Source: Clitoria ternatea (taxonomy: Eukaryota > Streptophyta > Magnoliopsida > Fabales > Fabaceae). From it: a stretch of DNA of 64,000 bases. Below the pieces are notes generated by a model that searched no databases, was not told the DNA's origin, and saw only the letters and a list, made by a program, of their open reading frames with translations. This document shows, piece after piece, positions 1 through 11,859 of the stretch (position 1 is the first letter of the stretch; each line of letters begins with the position of its first letter). The stretch is taken from NCBI GenBank assembly GCA_037962975.1, contig CM075675.1:9062001-9126000 (forward strand), given 5' to 3'. Made by a program: the position numbers and the translations under genes.

Positions 1-342
1 AAAACCTGAGCTATATATCCACGGTTGAAAATACAACCGTGATTATAGACATCAATATATATCCATGGTTAACATCATAACCCTGATCATACCCATGAAT
101 ATATAGTCACGGTTGTGCACACAACCGTGGATTCAGGTACTATATATCCACGGTTGACTCCTCAACCGTGAATATATATTGATGGCTACGACATGGTTAT
201 GATGTTAACCATGGATATATAGTTTTCTCTGATTATATCGTTCACCTTATAATTTCAAAAATGTCATCGCGCATGTTTTTATCACTGATCCACTTCAACC
301 CGTGAATATATCCCGTTGTTATATCCAATTTTTACACTAGTG
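1..342. mobile_element. 3' end of a CACTA transposon (truncated by window edge)
   Basis: The stretch ends in CACTAGTG at 335-342, the terminal signature of CACTA elements, followed directly by decayed Copia sequence. Inside are repeated ATATATCCACGGTT motifs arranged as inverted pairs with short loops, for example CACGGTTG then CAACCGTG around 150-170. Dense subterminal repeats of this kind are the binding sites of the TNPA-type protein in En/Spm relatives. The other end lies outside the window, so the TSD (expected TCA, 343-345) cannot be checked. No coding sequence is visible. It is probably a non-autonomous copy or the tail of a larger one. Confidence 0.75.
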
Positions 343-345
343 TCA

Positions 346-3333
346 GACAAGCATTATAGAAATCTAGCCAGATAGGGCTCCGAAGATAGGGTTGCCTCAT
401 CATTCGTTCTGTTTCATCCATGGATCGCTCCAAATCTGTAAGGATTACAGTTCCAAAAGGTTCTCCCCGAGTTTGAATTTGGTTTTATATCTTTTTGTAA
501 CACCCTCGGTTATCTAGGACCATCCATTCCATCTAGGATGCACTATCTCTGTATCCATGCATACCTTCATCTAGTGTCTGGCATTTTAGACTTAGCCATT
601 GCTCTAATAATAGATTGAAATTAATAAAATTACAACATGATTTCATTTTTAACCCTCTTTGTGACTTTTGCGAAGTATGCCATTTGGCAAAACAAAAGAA
701 ATAGAAATTCTCCTTAAGCTATTCCAAAGTAGCTCAACCATTTAATTTGGTACACATGCATATTTAGGGGCCATATATTACTACTTCTGTACATGGACAT
801 AGATATTTTTTTACCATTGTGGACGACTTCTCAAGGTTCACTTAGGTTGTCCTGTTAAGAGGGAAATATAAAGTGAGAAGACACATTGAAAGTTTTGTAC
901 ACATGGTAAAAACTCAGCATGACAAGGCTGTCAAGGTAATTAGGAGTGACAATGGCCTTGAATTTAACATGTCAGATATCTATGCCAAGCATGGCATGCT
1001 CCATGAAACCTCTTATAGAGAAACTCCATAACAGAATGCTCGAGTGGAGAGAAAACATCAACATATCCTCTCCATGGCAAGAGCACTGATGATCCAGTTA
1101 GGTTTACCAAAATTATATTAGTCCTACTCAATTCTACATGCTGTGTATTTGATCAACAGAGTCCCTTCACCCATTCTTTGCAATGCTTGCCCCTTCCAGT
1201 TGTTGACAGGTACATTACTTGATCTGCAAGGCTTGAGAATCTTTGGCTCACTGTGTTATGTTTTAACTCCTGAGAATCATAGAAGAAAGTTTAATCCCAG
1301 AGCTGCTCCATCAATTTTTTTAGGATTTAAGGCAGACACAAAAGGATTTGCAGTTCTGGATCTGAAAACCCAAGCCATTCATACTTCAAGGAATGTAATC
1401 TTTTTTGAGAGATTTCTCCGTTATATATATACCTTGTCACTCTCATCTTGGAGATACTCTTTTGTTCCTTTAAGCACACCACTTGCCCCTCAAAACCTTA
1501 TCACACCTAAACCAACTCTCTCCCACACACTTGAACCTACCACACCTTAAACCTCTCCTTCTCTACCTACTCCTACATCACCTGAACCTCCTCCTATAAC
1601 ACCTCATTCTTCTCAACCTGTTAGACTTAGGGAACCACCCTCATACTTGGATGACTATCAATGCAATACCCTCTCTTCCTGCCCTTCTAAATATATCATC
1701 ACTAAGTATCTCAATTACTCTCAAATCCCTTCTCACCAGTGAGCCTATACCATCTCCCTTGATTCACTTTCTGAGCCTACCTCTTATCAGGAAGTCTCTC
1801 AGTTTTCAGAATGTCAAGAAGCTATGACCAAGGAGTTTCAGGCCCTACATCAAAATAATATCTAGGAAGTGGTCCCTTGTCCACCAAATATCCACCCCAT
1901 TGACAGCAAATGGGTGTATAAGGTTAAAAGAAAAGTTAGTGGCAGTGTTGAAAGGTACAAAGCTCGCCTTGTAGCAAAGGGATATACTAAAATTGAAGGT
2001 GTGGACTTCTTAGAAACTTTCTCCCTAGTGGTTAAGATGACCACCATTCGAACCATTCTTGCATTAGCTTCTGCTAAAGGCTAGATTGTGTATCAACTTG
2101 ATTTAAACAATGCTTTCTTGCATGGGGACCTCAAGGAAGCTGTTTACATGGTCATTCCTAATGGGATGACTCATCCAAATAAATCCAATCATGTATGCAA
2201 TTTGCTTAACTCTCTTTATGGGTTGAAATAGGCCAGTCGCAGTTGGCATGAGAAATTAACTGCCTTTTTTCTCTAAGAAGGTTTCATTTAGGCCTAGTCT
2301 GATTACTCTCTTTTCCTCAGGTACACACATCAGATCAGTTTTTGGCTCTCTTGGTTTATGTTGATGACATAATTCTGGTTGGAGATTCTTCCTCCAGTTT
2401 CAACTCTGTTAAACACCAACTCCATAGCACCTTTGGCATCAAATCTTGTTGTTCTCAGTTTTTTCCTTGGGTTGGAAATTTCCCACACCACCTCAGGAAT
2501 TGTCATCACGCGGAGAAAGTATTGCCTTGACCTTTTCAAGTCTGCTGGCTTGCTTAGATGTAAACCTGCAAAGGTGCCTATAGACTATCATTCCTCTACT
2601 TCTTCTTCTTCTGTCCATGCCGAGTCAGATCCGTCTGATGATCCTGTAGGGTACCAAAGATTGATTGGTAAGCTGGTATATCTCACTAATTCTAGGCCTG
2701 ACTTCATGTATGCTACACAGCAACTGAGTCAGTTCCTTCACTGCCCCACCAAGGTCCATTTTAATGTAGCCACTCATATTTTAAGATACCTCAAGAGTAG
2801 TCAAGGCAAAGGAATTATTCTAAGCAAGCACTCTTCTCTTTAACTCCTGGGTTTTAGTGACTCTGATTGGGCCCGTTGTCCCATCACCAGAAAGTAAGTT
2901 TCTGGTTTTTGCTTCAAGCTTGGAGATTCATTAATATGCTAGAAATCGAACAAGCAAACTAATGTTGCATGGTCCTCCACAGAAGCCGAATATAGGGCTC
3001 TTGGTGAAGCCACTGCAGAGCTCCTTTGGATTAGTCGATTATTACAAGAGATTGGAGAACCATCCATTAAGGTCCTAGTTCTCTTTTGTGATAATGAAGG
3101 AGTCCGACATCTAGCTCATACTCCAGTTTTCCATTCTCGCACCAAACATTTGGAAATTGATTGCCATTTCATTCGGGAAAAGATCATAAATAGAGATTTG
3201 AAACTCTTGCCTGTTAACTCACATCAACAGCTCGCTGGTATGTTCACAAAGCCGTTGCCACCCAATTCATTGTTACCAACTTGTACCAATCTGAACTTGG
3301 TAGATATTTACAAAGATTCAGCTTGAGAAGGCC
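346..3333 (+). pseudogene. Decayed Ty1/Copia polyprotein (pre-integrase to RNase H)
   Basis: Conceptual translation gives Copia pol in order. The GAG-pre-integrase HxxxH region is near 579-625 (LWHFRLSHCS). The integrase core runs about 660-1550, with VDDFSRF, a SDNG motif and an ending like FLGFKADTKGF. The reverse transcriptase spans 1800-2530 (YKARLVAKGYT, LNNAFLHGDL, VYVDDIILVG). RNase H spans about 2650-3300 (STEAEYRALGEATAELLW, LFCDNEG, SRTKHLEIDCHFIRE, MFTKPLP). At least ten in-frame stops and a few frameshifts break it, and most stops replace Trp or Gln codons. Gag and the 5' LTR lie left of the CACTA insertion, outside the window. The element is dead, and it was the target of the 1-342 CACTA insertion. 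Confidence 0.85.
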
Positions 3334-3500
3334 TATTAGAGATATTAGTTTGTTGACCTTGACTTGACTTAAGTTGCTTTTCCTTTCTGACTTGTATAAA
3401 TATTGGTATTAGTTGTTGATTAAAGAATAAGAATGAATGAAGCTATTATTCAGTTATCTCTCTCTCAACTACCTTTCTTTCCCTCTCTGAAAATTGTTAT
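3334..3500 (+). repeat. Probable 3' LTR of the decayed Copia element
   Basis: The RNase H frame ends at about 3327, in a remnant of a polypurine tract (TTGAGAAGG, 3324-3332). The next bases, TATTAGAGATATTAG, look like a mutated LTR start (TG to TA). A TATAAATA box lies at 3397-3404. The right border is not clear. No 5' copy is available for comparison, so the length is an estimate. Confidence 0.4.
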
Positions 3501-4431
3501 CTAAAGATGCATTTTTGGATCATTTATATTTGTCATGATTAATAATATATTCACCAACAAATTGGATTTGGTGATGTTTATGCTTCACATCAACATGATT
3601 AAGCATGTAAAATTTATGAAGCAGGATACCATATCAATCCTTCTAAAGAGCCAAAAGAGAAACTCAATCCCAAAGCTTTTATCTATTGTTATCTTGTATT
3701 TATAGCATTTGTTGTATTCATTTCTATCAACAGCTAGTTTACAAACAACACCTTAAAAATGAAATACTTTGTACATAGTTTGTATATACATTATTTGTAA
3801 TTTATAAAAGTTCAAGTTGTTTATTACCGATTATCAAAACAAGTTTGTAGATACAGGCTTTTATGCCTTTTTAAAACTACAATAATGATTTGGTATACTT
3901 ACTAAATAACCTAACCAATTAGAACTCAAATTTAAATAATTAGATTCTTAATCAAAGATACAACAACAAATAAAAATAAGAACTTACTATCATGCACAGC
4001 CAATTTCTGAAATAAGAACTTATTTTACACACAATCATTTCCTAAAGAGCTTAAGGTTCTTACTTCTTAAACTTCCTAAAGATACGGTACATAATATGAA
4101 ATAATGTGTGTGCATGTGTGAACGTTTGTGCAATGTGTGCATGCGCTCCCAATTCATTTGGTTTTGTTTGGCTCACATGAACCTCAAACCAATTTTAACT
4201 GCATCAGATTATCTTAGCAGTTTTCTACAATTACGTGGTTTTTGGTTTTTACGGCTTTCAATTTAGATTGATTTACTAGCTCAGTTTTTGAACAATTATA
4301 GTTGATTAATTTAACTAAAATCATTAAACGTGTTTATAAACCAGAAATTGACTAAAAATAAAAATAATTACATTATAATTAAGTAAATCAAAATCACAGT
4401 CTTACACTAAATTTCAATATATAATTATAAA
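3501..4431. other. AT-rich intergenic stretch, no gene seen
   Basis: I see no open frame of substance, no repeat termini and no RNA gene. A GT-rich run (tgtgtgcatgtgtg) sits near 4105-4140. Confidence 0.5.
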
Positions 4432-4789
4432 AGGCTTAAACATATTTTTCATCTTTATATTTTTATTAATTTTTTGTTTTGGTCCTTTAGTTATTTTTTA
4501 TTGGTTTGATCCTTATGTTATTGAATATGTTGAAATTGATCCTTCAAATGTTAAAATTGGTCCCTAAAATATAAAACCGTTAACCTATCTACTAATTGAA
4601 TAAACAAAAATATTACTATATATCATATGTCTCGTTTTTTGATTCTCTAGTTTATTCCACTCTTTAACTTCTCAAAATAAATTTATCTTAATTTCCGTCA
4701 ATACTTCCAATTTTAATATATTCAATAAGATAATGTCAAAATCAATAAAAAAATTTAAAAACAAAAAAAATGATAAAAACATAAAGCCT
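4432..4789. mobile_element. MITE-like element with long terminal inverted repeats
   Basis: The left end AGGCTTAAACATATTTTTCATC is matched by the reverse complement of the right end (GATAAAAACATAAAGCCT). The inverted match continues about 100 bp inward, including TTATTGAATATGTTGAAATTG against its counterpart near 4700-4735. The unit is about 358 bp with no coding capacity. GGTCCTTTAGTTATTTT-type phrases in its left arm are familiar to me from dispersed legume repeats, but this is recall and not a search. No clear TSD could be read. Confidence 0.55.
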
Positions 4790-5053
4790 CAGTGTTTAAT
4801 ATAGAATTAATAGTAACGTAGTCAAAAATATGATTATCTTTGACTATAAAAGTTAAAAATAAAAATAAACGTAGTCATATAGTAATTGATGATTTTGTAT
4901 TCTAGCAACTAAAACTTTCTACAAAGTCAAAATTTGACATTTGGCAACTACGTAACGTATTGATCGTGGTAAATAAGCCAACTCATCCAAGTAATAAGGA
5001 TTTAAAACTATTAAATCATAACTTATGTAAAAAATTTGCTCAATATTCCTCAC

Positions 5054-5065
5054 TATATATATATA
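5054..5065 (+). promoter_or_regulatory. TATA-box candidate for CLE gene 1
   Basis: A TATATATATATA run lies about 80-90 bp upstream of the two candidate start codons (5135, 5147). This suits a transcription start near 5085-5095 and a short leader. The position is the only evidence. Confidence 0.4.
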
Positions 5066-5146
5066 GACATTAGTCTCTTGCTTAATATTGTTCGTAGACA
5101 ACATTTGTTCACTCATTTTTATAGCTCCTATATCATGCAACTAATT

Positions 5147-5395
5147 ATGAAAGCTCCAAAGTCCTTAATCCTTTTCCTTCCTTTCCTCATGATCATTATA
5201 TTCTCAGTGATGCAAGCTTCAAGTACATCTCGTTTTCATGCTAGCCAATTTGAAAGATCAGAAATCAAGTTTTCATCAATGTTTCCAGCTATTGTCTCAT
5301 CTATTAATTCAAGGAATAATAAGCTCAAGAATATTTATGCGGTTTCTCATCGGCGTACTCCTAATGGGCCAAACCGGCTTCATAATGGTAAATAA
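5147..5395 (+). CDS. CLE-family secreted signal-peptide precursor
   Basis: CLE proteins are small secreted precursors. Their C-terminal 12-13 residue peptide is cut out, hydroxylated and often arabinosylated, then read by CLAVATA1-type receptor kinases in meristem, vascular or nodule control. The chosen start gives MKAPKSLILFLPFLMIIIF, a typical secretion signal, followed by a variable pro-region of about 45 residues. Then comes the CLE box RRTPNGPNRLHN, and finally Gly-Lys and the stop. A start at 5135 adds four residues and cannot be excluded. The box fits the consensus (R1, P4, G6, P7, N8, H11, N12) except Arg at position 9 where Pro is usual. Codons for Gly-Lys after the box read GGTAAA, which could also be a cryptic splice donor. 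The gene is about 80 residues, the usual size, and appears intronless. Its nearest relative in the window is the CLE gene at 36128-36415. Confidence 0.85.
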   Translation: MKAPKSLILFLPFLMIIIFSVMQASSTSRFHASQFERSEIKFSSMFPAIVSSINSRNNKLKNIYAVSHRRTPNGPNRLHNGK

Positions 5396-5795
5396 TAAAG
5401 TGCATATCATCAAACTATGCTATTTTGTAGCATTGGTGGGTGGTATACAATTTACTAGTTTTTTTAATTCTTCTGTCTTTATCCAAAATTAAAGTGGTCT
5501 ATAGACCCATTATATTTGTGAAAATGAAGATGAATTTATCAATGAAAAACATTTAATTATAAAATCTTAAAATATTATGAATGATCATTTATATTCTTCA
5601 TGTCTTTCTATCTTATTTAATAACAGTTTCGTATAATCACCAATAACAATATAGGTATCAACTTGCCTGTGTGTTCTCATGAGTTTGTTAAAGTTTCCGC
5701 CGTATTATATCCTGAATTTTCATTTGAATTAACACCATAATTTCAAGGAAATTAAAATTCAAACTCGATTTCATATTTTAAATAGACAAATTGTG
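5396..5795. other. 3' flank of CLE gene 1, no gene seen
   Basis: AT-rich sequence between the CLE stop codon and the solo LTR. It probably contains the 3' UTR and polyadenylation region (AATAAAG occurs at 5394-5400). Nothing else is recognised. Confidence 0.5.
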
Positions 5796-5870
5796 TTAAG
5801 TATCACACCCTATAATTCAATAATATAGCATACTTTTTAACTTACTAAGTCCTACACACAAGTCGTTAGG

Positions 5871-5871
<1 letters not shown>

Positions 5872-5953
<82 letters not shown>
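5872..5953. repeat. (CA)n(TA)n microsatellite
   Basis: About 30 CA repeats (5872-5932) run straight into about 10 TA repeats (5933-5953). Apparent valine/cysteine-rich open frames here are products of the repeat and are not genes. Confidence 0.97.
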
Positions 5954-7439
5954 CCAGAGTTGTGAAGAGTCGGCCAAGGCGATACCAATAAATATATACA
6001 GGTATATACAACCATATACCAATGGTCTCCATGACCACAATATCTCCAACCGAGCAATCATCAAACATCGTCAATAATTGAAAAATGATAACAACTTAGG
6101 GGTGAGCATATATATGTTAAATGGCAAGTGTTGAACCAAATTCAATACAACTCATCAATAAAACATCCTATTCCACATAAAATTAATAGTTCATCATAAT
6201 TAATACCACAAGCATTGTTATTTAATACAATTACATTACCTCAAATGCAATCATCTATAATCAACATACACTATAAGATGTCCTACAACATTTAAATCAT
6301 AATTAACGTATGCAAATGCATATGCATACGGATCCAACCCTAATGATGGAAATTACACTGTAGTGTATAAATTTTTACAACATATAATTCATTATGTTTT
6401 TACTGGTACTGAACCGCTCGTCTATAATGCAACACTTATCACTCTCAGTGACAGCGGAAACTCAACTAGGTATTATCGGCCGCCTTGAACCCAATCCAAG
6501 GCGGCTGTGGATCTCAGAGGAAACCACATAGGGTCTATGTCTATCCAAAGGCCGACATCACAGACCTATACAGTCCTATGTGCGTCTGAATGCAAATGTT
6601 ATGTCAAACAATTATCAATCATCAATAAATCACCTTATTATACCATCATTAGGGGGCTACCACTTGGTTACCATCACCAAGAATTTCATCTGAATATATC
6701 AATAAACATAACATGCAATAACCAATAATTTCAAATAGTTTACAATCACAATTAAGCTACCTCAAGCTTATATTATCATTATCAAATATAATACAATCAA
6801 TCATTATAATCCTTTTATTTCAACCTCATGCAATCAACTATATAACATATATGAATGAAATCCACATTTATCATAAGTCACAATTCACATCAATTTTTAT
6901 CATAACATATCAAGAGGGGTATATAGCCAATCGGAAAATCAAACATCATTATCATCAAACACAATACTGGCACACATATATATATATATAGTTATATATT
7001 CATTCATAATCTATGCATTAATGCCCCTTACTTAGAATCCTCGATTCTAAAACTTGAAACGTTACTTGAACGCTCTAACTACTAGTCTCCAAAGCTAGAA
7101 ATTCCTAAATTAACAATGATAAGTTTTAATAATCAACACGCTACCTTAAAACTATATTCCAACGCTTAAACAACCAATCCGCATAGATTTTGATAATCCC
7201 AATAAATTCTAAAATTTAGTAATAATTATTTTAACATTCTTTTGCTACTAAAAATATATAGTAAAGCTAAAATTACACCGAACAACTTTTGATATATTTT
7301 TCACAATTATGATAATTTCTTAAAATTCCATAATAATTATTTTAATAATTCCAAGATGCTTAACGAAGCATTTTGAGGCTCAAAACATAATTCGACATCT
7401 GTTAGGTAATTGTCAACTCATTGAAATACACCGCTTAAA

Positions 7440-7745
7440 TTCTAACTTTTTAACATCATTTTAATTTTCAGGTCTTTTAAGACCCTCAAATTCTAGCTTT
7501 TAACATCTGCAGTTTCAAGCTTTTAACACTATCAGATTTTCAGTTTTTAACACCAGTTGTTTCCAACTTTTAACACTGCTATGTTCTAGCCTTTAACACC
7601 ATCAGATTTCAGTTTTTAACATTTTTAATTTCCAACTTTGTACACCGCCAGGTTTCAGCTTTTAATAACATCAAATTTTAGTTTTTAGCACCTTTAATTT
7701 TCAGCTTTCAACACTACAGATTTTTCAGCTTTTAACACTATCACC
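7440..7745. repeat. Degenerate minisatellite, unit about 27 bp
   Basis: A dozen imperfect copies of a unit like TTTCAGCTTTTAACACCATCAGA follow one another inside the solo LTR. Copies differ by 20-30 percent and by small indels. No coding sense is apparent. Confidence 0.75.
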
Positions 7746-8804
7746 AAAAACACAAAGTACCATGATCATGCATCTAAAACTCTAAAAATTAACATGCAAT
7801 GGCTGAATTTATCAAGAAGCATCATCAACATTGCATGCATGAAATTAGATCAGGATTTAATAGGTCAAGTATCCCCAACCATAAAAGAGATAGATAATGA
7901 TGTTTGCTAAGTGGTTAATAAAGAGTAAACAAAATGGCAAAGAGAGGTAGTGGTAACTTGGAGAAAAGCAGCAAGAGTGTCTGATGAATTTTTTCATGAA
8001 AATGGCAAAAAGAGTTTGAGAAGAAGATAGGAATGTGTTACGATCAAGGGGGAAGAGAGGCAACAATCTAATTGTCGTGCTCCCTTAGCTGTCCATGTAG
8101 AGATATAAGTGGGAAATTTGGTCTAATGAAAGTTGGGCAAAGGATAAAGGTGGCAAACCATCATTGGCCAATTTCTTGAGTGGAATAGTGAGGTGTCAAA
8201 CTAAAGATACAGCTTCTTGGCCTGCAAATAACGTAAGGATACAGTAGGAATTTGAGAAAACACTCAACATTAAAGTTTTAGATCTTTGTTTACTCTTTAA
8301 AACGAGCTATGGCACGTAAAAAGCCGATATCAGGAGCAGGAGATATACTATAATTACTAAAGGTTATTCCAGGCAATAACAAATTTATGATCAGCGTTTT
8401 AGAAAAAATACTAGGAAAAATAGGCTAGGAATTAGCTTTCGGGATCTGCATCAAAGTTGTAGATATATATGTCTAGGAATTTTCAGAAAAAGAATCATTC
8501 CAATTCGACGTTGTACGAAGGAGAAATGTCAAAAATACTACAAGAGGGTCAAGTTGAATTAGTGAACTCGTGAATCAACGCATTGTTTTAAAAACTGGGA
8601 TCAAGGGAGTGAGAATTGGGTTTTGTGATCAACATAAGAGTTGTAGATATTTTTTATACAAAAAATTGGAAACAACAACAGCTCGATCCTGATAACATTA
8701 GAATAAGATATGTCAAAAATATTGGAGGGTATGCAATGACAAGCAAATTATCAGTCTTAATAATTTATTCCCAAAAATTTTTAAATTTGAGATGTTACAT
8801 TAAG

Positions 8805-9849
8805 TCATTAATTTCATGAAATTTTAAAGTATTGGTTACTTTCCATTTTTACCATAATAATTATCGAATGCATACGTATTAAGAATGCTGATTAATTTGG
8901 TTAAGTTGTTAAATTTATAGTTATTTTTTTAGATTATCATTAAGGTTAGTAGAACTCATATTTTAGTATTTATTTATTCTCTCTCTATTTAATCTCTCTA
9001 CACCCAATTATTATAAAATGGATATAAGTTCTACTTGATCTATTTTATTTATTGTTATTTTAATTTTTAAATAATGATGCTTTAATATAGATATATTGGT
9101 AAAAAAAATAATGACATGAAAATTTGAAAAATAATTTTATAAGAGAAAAAATTCAAAATTTGATCTTTTATTAGAGACATAGGTAGTATTTTATTTGAAA
9201 TCATTAAACAAGTATATATAATGCAAATACTCTCCTGATCAAAATTTATTTTAACTTACATGTATATTCAATCTAGTATGATAATTCTCAGGAAAGGAAG
9301 AGACAAATACTCCGATTAATTACTATGAAATATTCGATCCCAATAGTCATTGTTAATAGGTCACTATTTACGACTTAATTATTTTATAGATACTTACAGC
9401 ATTCATTAATATGTTAATTATTTTTTTATAATTAATCAATACGTTAAAATTACCCAGTATTACATTTTGCACCTTTATAATTAATCAAATGTTCTTATTT
9501 TTCATTAGGGCCCCTCACTCACCAACTCCTTATTTTTCATCTTCGTTTGGTACTTAAACTTCTTTATCAGTTGAATAGCTGCCTTAAATATATGAGGAAA
9601 CTTACGGTAAAGGCTATAGGAATGTTTGGATGAGAAGAAAATAAAAAGAAAACATTGTAACAAAAGAAAAAATGCCGATAATACTGTGTATTTATTTGTT
9701 TGGTTAGAAAGAGAATAAAAAAATAAAAGGAAAATTGAATTTTATGAAAGAAAAATTAAAAACAAAATCCACCTATTTTCTTTTTCAATTCAAATTTTAA
9801 AATTTTCTCATTATTTTTTGGGCTCTCGAAGAAATATGCCTTAAAATAT
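8805..9849. other. AT-rich intergenic stretch, no gene seen
   Basis: No coding frame or clear element border was found. A purine-rich run at 9620-9780 (gagaagaaaataaaaagaaaac) resembles the ends of common plant MITEs, but I could not pair it with a second terminus. Confidence 0.45.
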
Positions 9850-10089
9850 TGTTATATTTATCTAGATTTTGTTATATTTATCTCGCCTTAACCATGCTTT
9901 TCCCCGTAGAATAAGGATCCTTATATCAAACCAACCATTTAAGGATCCAAACTTGTTTGCATGCAAGTCCACTTTCTATCTTGTTTATCACCATAAATCA
10001 CATTTTTATATATAAAGCTTAAGAAGAGTTGAAAGCTAAGCAATGTGGGACTAAAAAAAACTTTTAAAATATAAGCAAAATTTCCAACA
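9850..10089 (-). repeat. Probable 3' LTR of a minus-strand Copia element
   Basis: On the minus strand TGTTGGAAATTTTGC begins at 10089, directly after a purine-rich tract (GTGGGGGAT, 10090-10098). This is the usual polypurine-tract/LTR junction. The phrase AGTCCCACATTGCTTAGC and a TATATATAAA box near 10005-10020 are typical of short Copia LTRs. The far end is uncertain; I place it near one of the TGTTATATTTATC runs at 9850-9880. Confidence 0.5.
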
Positions 10090-10300
10090 ATCCCCCACAT
10101 ATTTCAAAAGTTTTATTAAAAAGAATTAAGTTTACATCATAGTGCAAATACATTATATCTGGTGTCTTCTGAACTATAAATCAGACCTTAGACAGATTAA
10201 CTTAACCTACAGTGAAATGGTGGAGCAAAGCTTCTATGAACCAAAATAACTTTAATGTAAGATAGCGGTCTACCTATCACATTACACTTCTTAACTCTTT

Positions 10301-11640
10301 TGTTGTTTTCGCCATTTTACACGAATAGGCCAAAAATTAGAAGAATTCGCTTAAGCGAGCTAGAAATTCTCTTGAGCGACCCACTCGCTCAAGCGGATGA
10401 TAGTTCAACTTAATTAAGTCATAGGCAGAAAGAACGGAGAGCATCAGTGAATATTTTGCTTAAGCGAGTTTTATCTCGCTCAAGCGAGAATTGTCCAGAG
10501 AGTAAACTAAGAGGATTCCCTTGAGCGAAGGAAAAGTGGCCTGAGTGAAATTTAGCCAGAGACTGGGGCTAAGGAATTCACTTGAGTGAGGATCAAGCCG
10601 CTCAAGCAAAAACTTTCCAAAAACAAATTCAATCATAATTCTCTTGAGCGAATCCTGCTGGGCTCAAGCGAATGGAACAAAGGCAATAGGGGACTTCACT
10701 TGCTTGAGCTACCCAGTCGCCTAAGCGAGTCTGTGAGGGAAAAAATCAAGGAAAAAAGGGCTCCTTCAGGGTGAAGAAACCTATCTCACTTAAGCGAGCT
10801 AACTCTAGCTTAAGCGAGATAGTAAACATAAAAAGAAAACCTGGAGAATTTAAAGGCAGCTTCGGGGGGATTACATCATTTGACGTGGAACTTCCATGGA
10901 AGACCCATCTCTTTCTTCTTCTTTATCTTTTTCTCTTTTGATTCTTGAGTGTAATGGCTACCATGTGTAGCTAAACCTTTCATTGGGATTGGATCTAGTC
11001 GAATCAAACCCCGACATACACTTGTTATATATTTATATATTCAGTATTTTTGTTCTATCGCTTTTGGTTTTCCATTTTATGCTTAACGCTTGATTCTATT
11101 AGGAAATAGTTTCTTGATCATGATTTATGTTTGATTATTGAAAAATAGCTTGCGAAAATGGATCCAAATGGAATGCTCATTACAGAGGATATTAGGAATA
11201 ATAGTCGATGTAACGAACGTCGAAATAATCGTTTGTAATACTGGAATATTCTTAATGTGATTGAGGAATCAACATATTTAAGAATATTCTTATGGATTTT
11301 GTAGTCGAGGAATTGATGCGAATGATTTAAGATTGTGACGTAAAAAACAATATTGCAAAAACCGTTTATATAAGTGTATACAACATATTGAAGGATGAGA
11401 TCGATGAAATCTAGTCCCAGCCTATATCAATTGATAGTAAAACTCTTTTCACTGCTTGTTTAATTTACACTGGCTACATTTGGCCATTTTCATTTTCCAG
11501 TACATCATGCAATTAATGCTTATTTCTTGCTAGGTAACTTGAATCATTATTTTAATTTCTGTATCCCTAAGGAATGACACTCCGTTTTAACGTATACTAC
11601 AACTGAAAAATGGAACTTGCCACAGAATAGTCTATATCAT
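10301..11640 (+). repeat. Inserted LTR-like block with CGCTTAAGCG palindrome array
   Basis: This block separates the Copia polypurine tract (10090) from its RNase H tail (about 11860). Between 10341 and 10830 it carries about a dozen degenerate palindromes of the CGCTTAAGCG/CGCTTGAGCG type. Then follow a TTCTTCTTCTTT leader-like run, ACCATGTGTAGCTAAACC near 10960, and GTATCCCTAAGGAATGACACTCC near 11560-11585. The last two phrases recall the R/U5 and post-LTR regions of Tat/Ogre or Athila gypsy elements. I could not fix the ends or a TSD, so the borders are approximate and the family is a guess. Confidence 0.4.
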
Positions 11641-11859
11641 TTTAAAACTCTCAACACCTCACTTGACACTTATACAAGTGATTTCATCAAGTGTATCCTG
11701 CATTTTATACATCACCCATAAGGGATATGAAAATAATTAAAATTTAATTAACCCTTTGTTCTTTGCAGCCTAGCACTTCACACATCATAGTAATGGAGGA
11801 AGAAATAATGCCAGAGAATTAACAATGACTTGTTGTTACCCATATGAACCTTTTTCATG

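Larger units (their letters stand above)
5801..8799 (-). repeat. Ty3/gypsy (Tekay-like) solo LTR with TSD TTAAG
   Basis: On the minus strand the unit starts TGTAACATCTC and ends GGGTGTGATA, the imperfect terminal inverted repeat also seen in the gypsy LTRs at 18228 and 39188. It is flanked by identical TTAAG (5796-5800 and 8800-8804). There is no gag-pol sequence inside, so it is best read as a solo LTR of about 3.0 kb left by recombination between two LTRs. It contains a CA/TA microsatellite and a minisatellite, listed separately. It lies 400 bp downstream of CLE gene 1. Confidence 0.8.

Noticed and set aside
5817..6074. Three overlapping minus-strand frames rich in Cys-Val
   Set aside because: They translate the CA microsatellite in three frames; no protein family signal.
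10586..10774. 62-codon frame
   Set aside because: Lies in the CGCTTAAGCG array of an LTR-like block; composition comes from the repeat.
10341..10830. Possible CRISPR-like array (repeated palindromes with spacers)
   Set aside because: Spacing and copies are irregular, the sequence is plant nuclear DNA, and the same array lies in retroelement LTRs.
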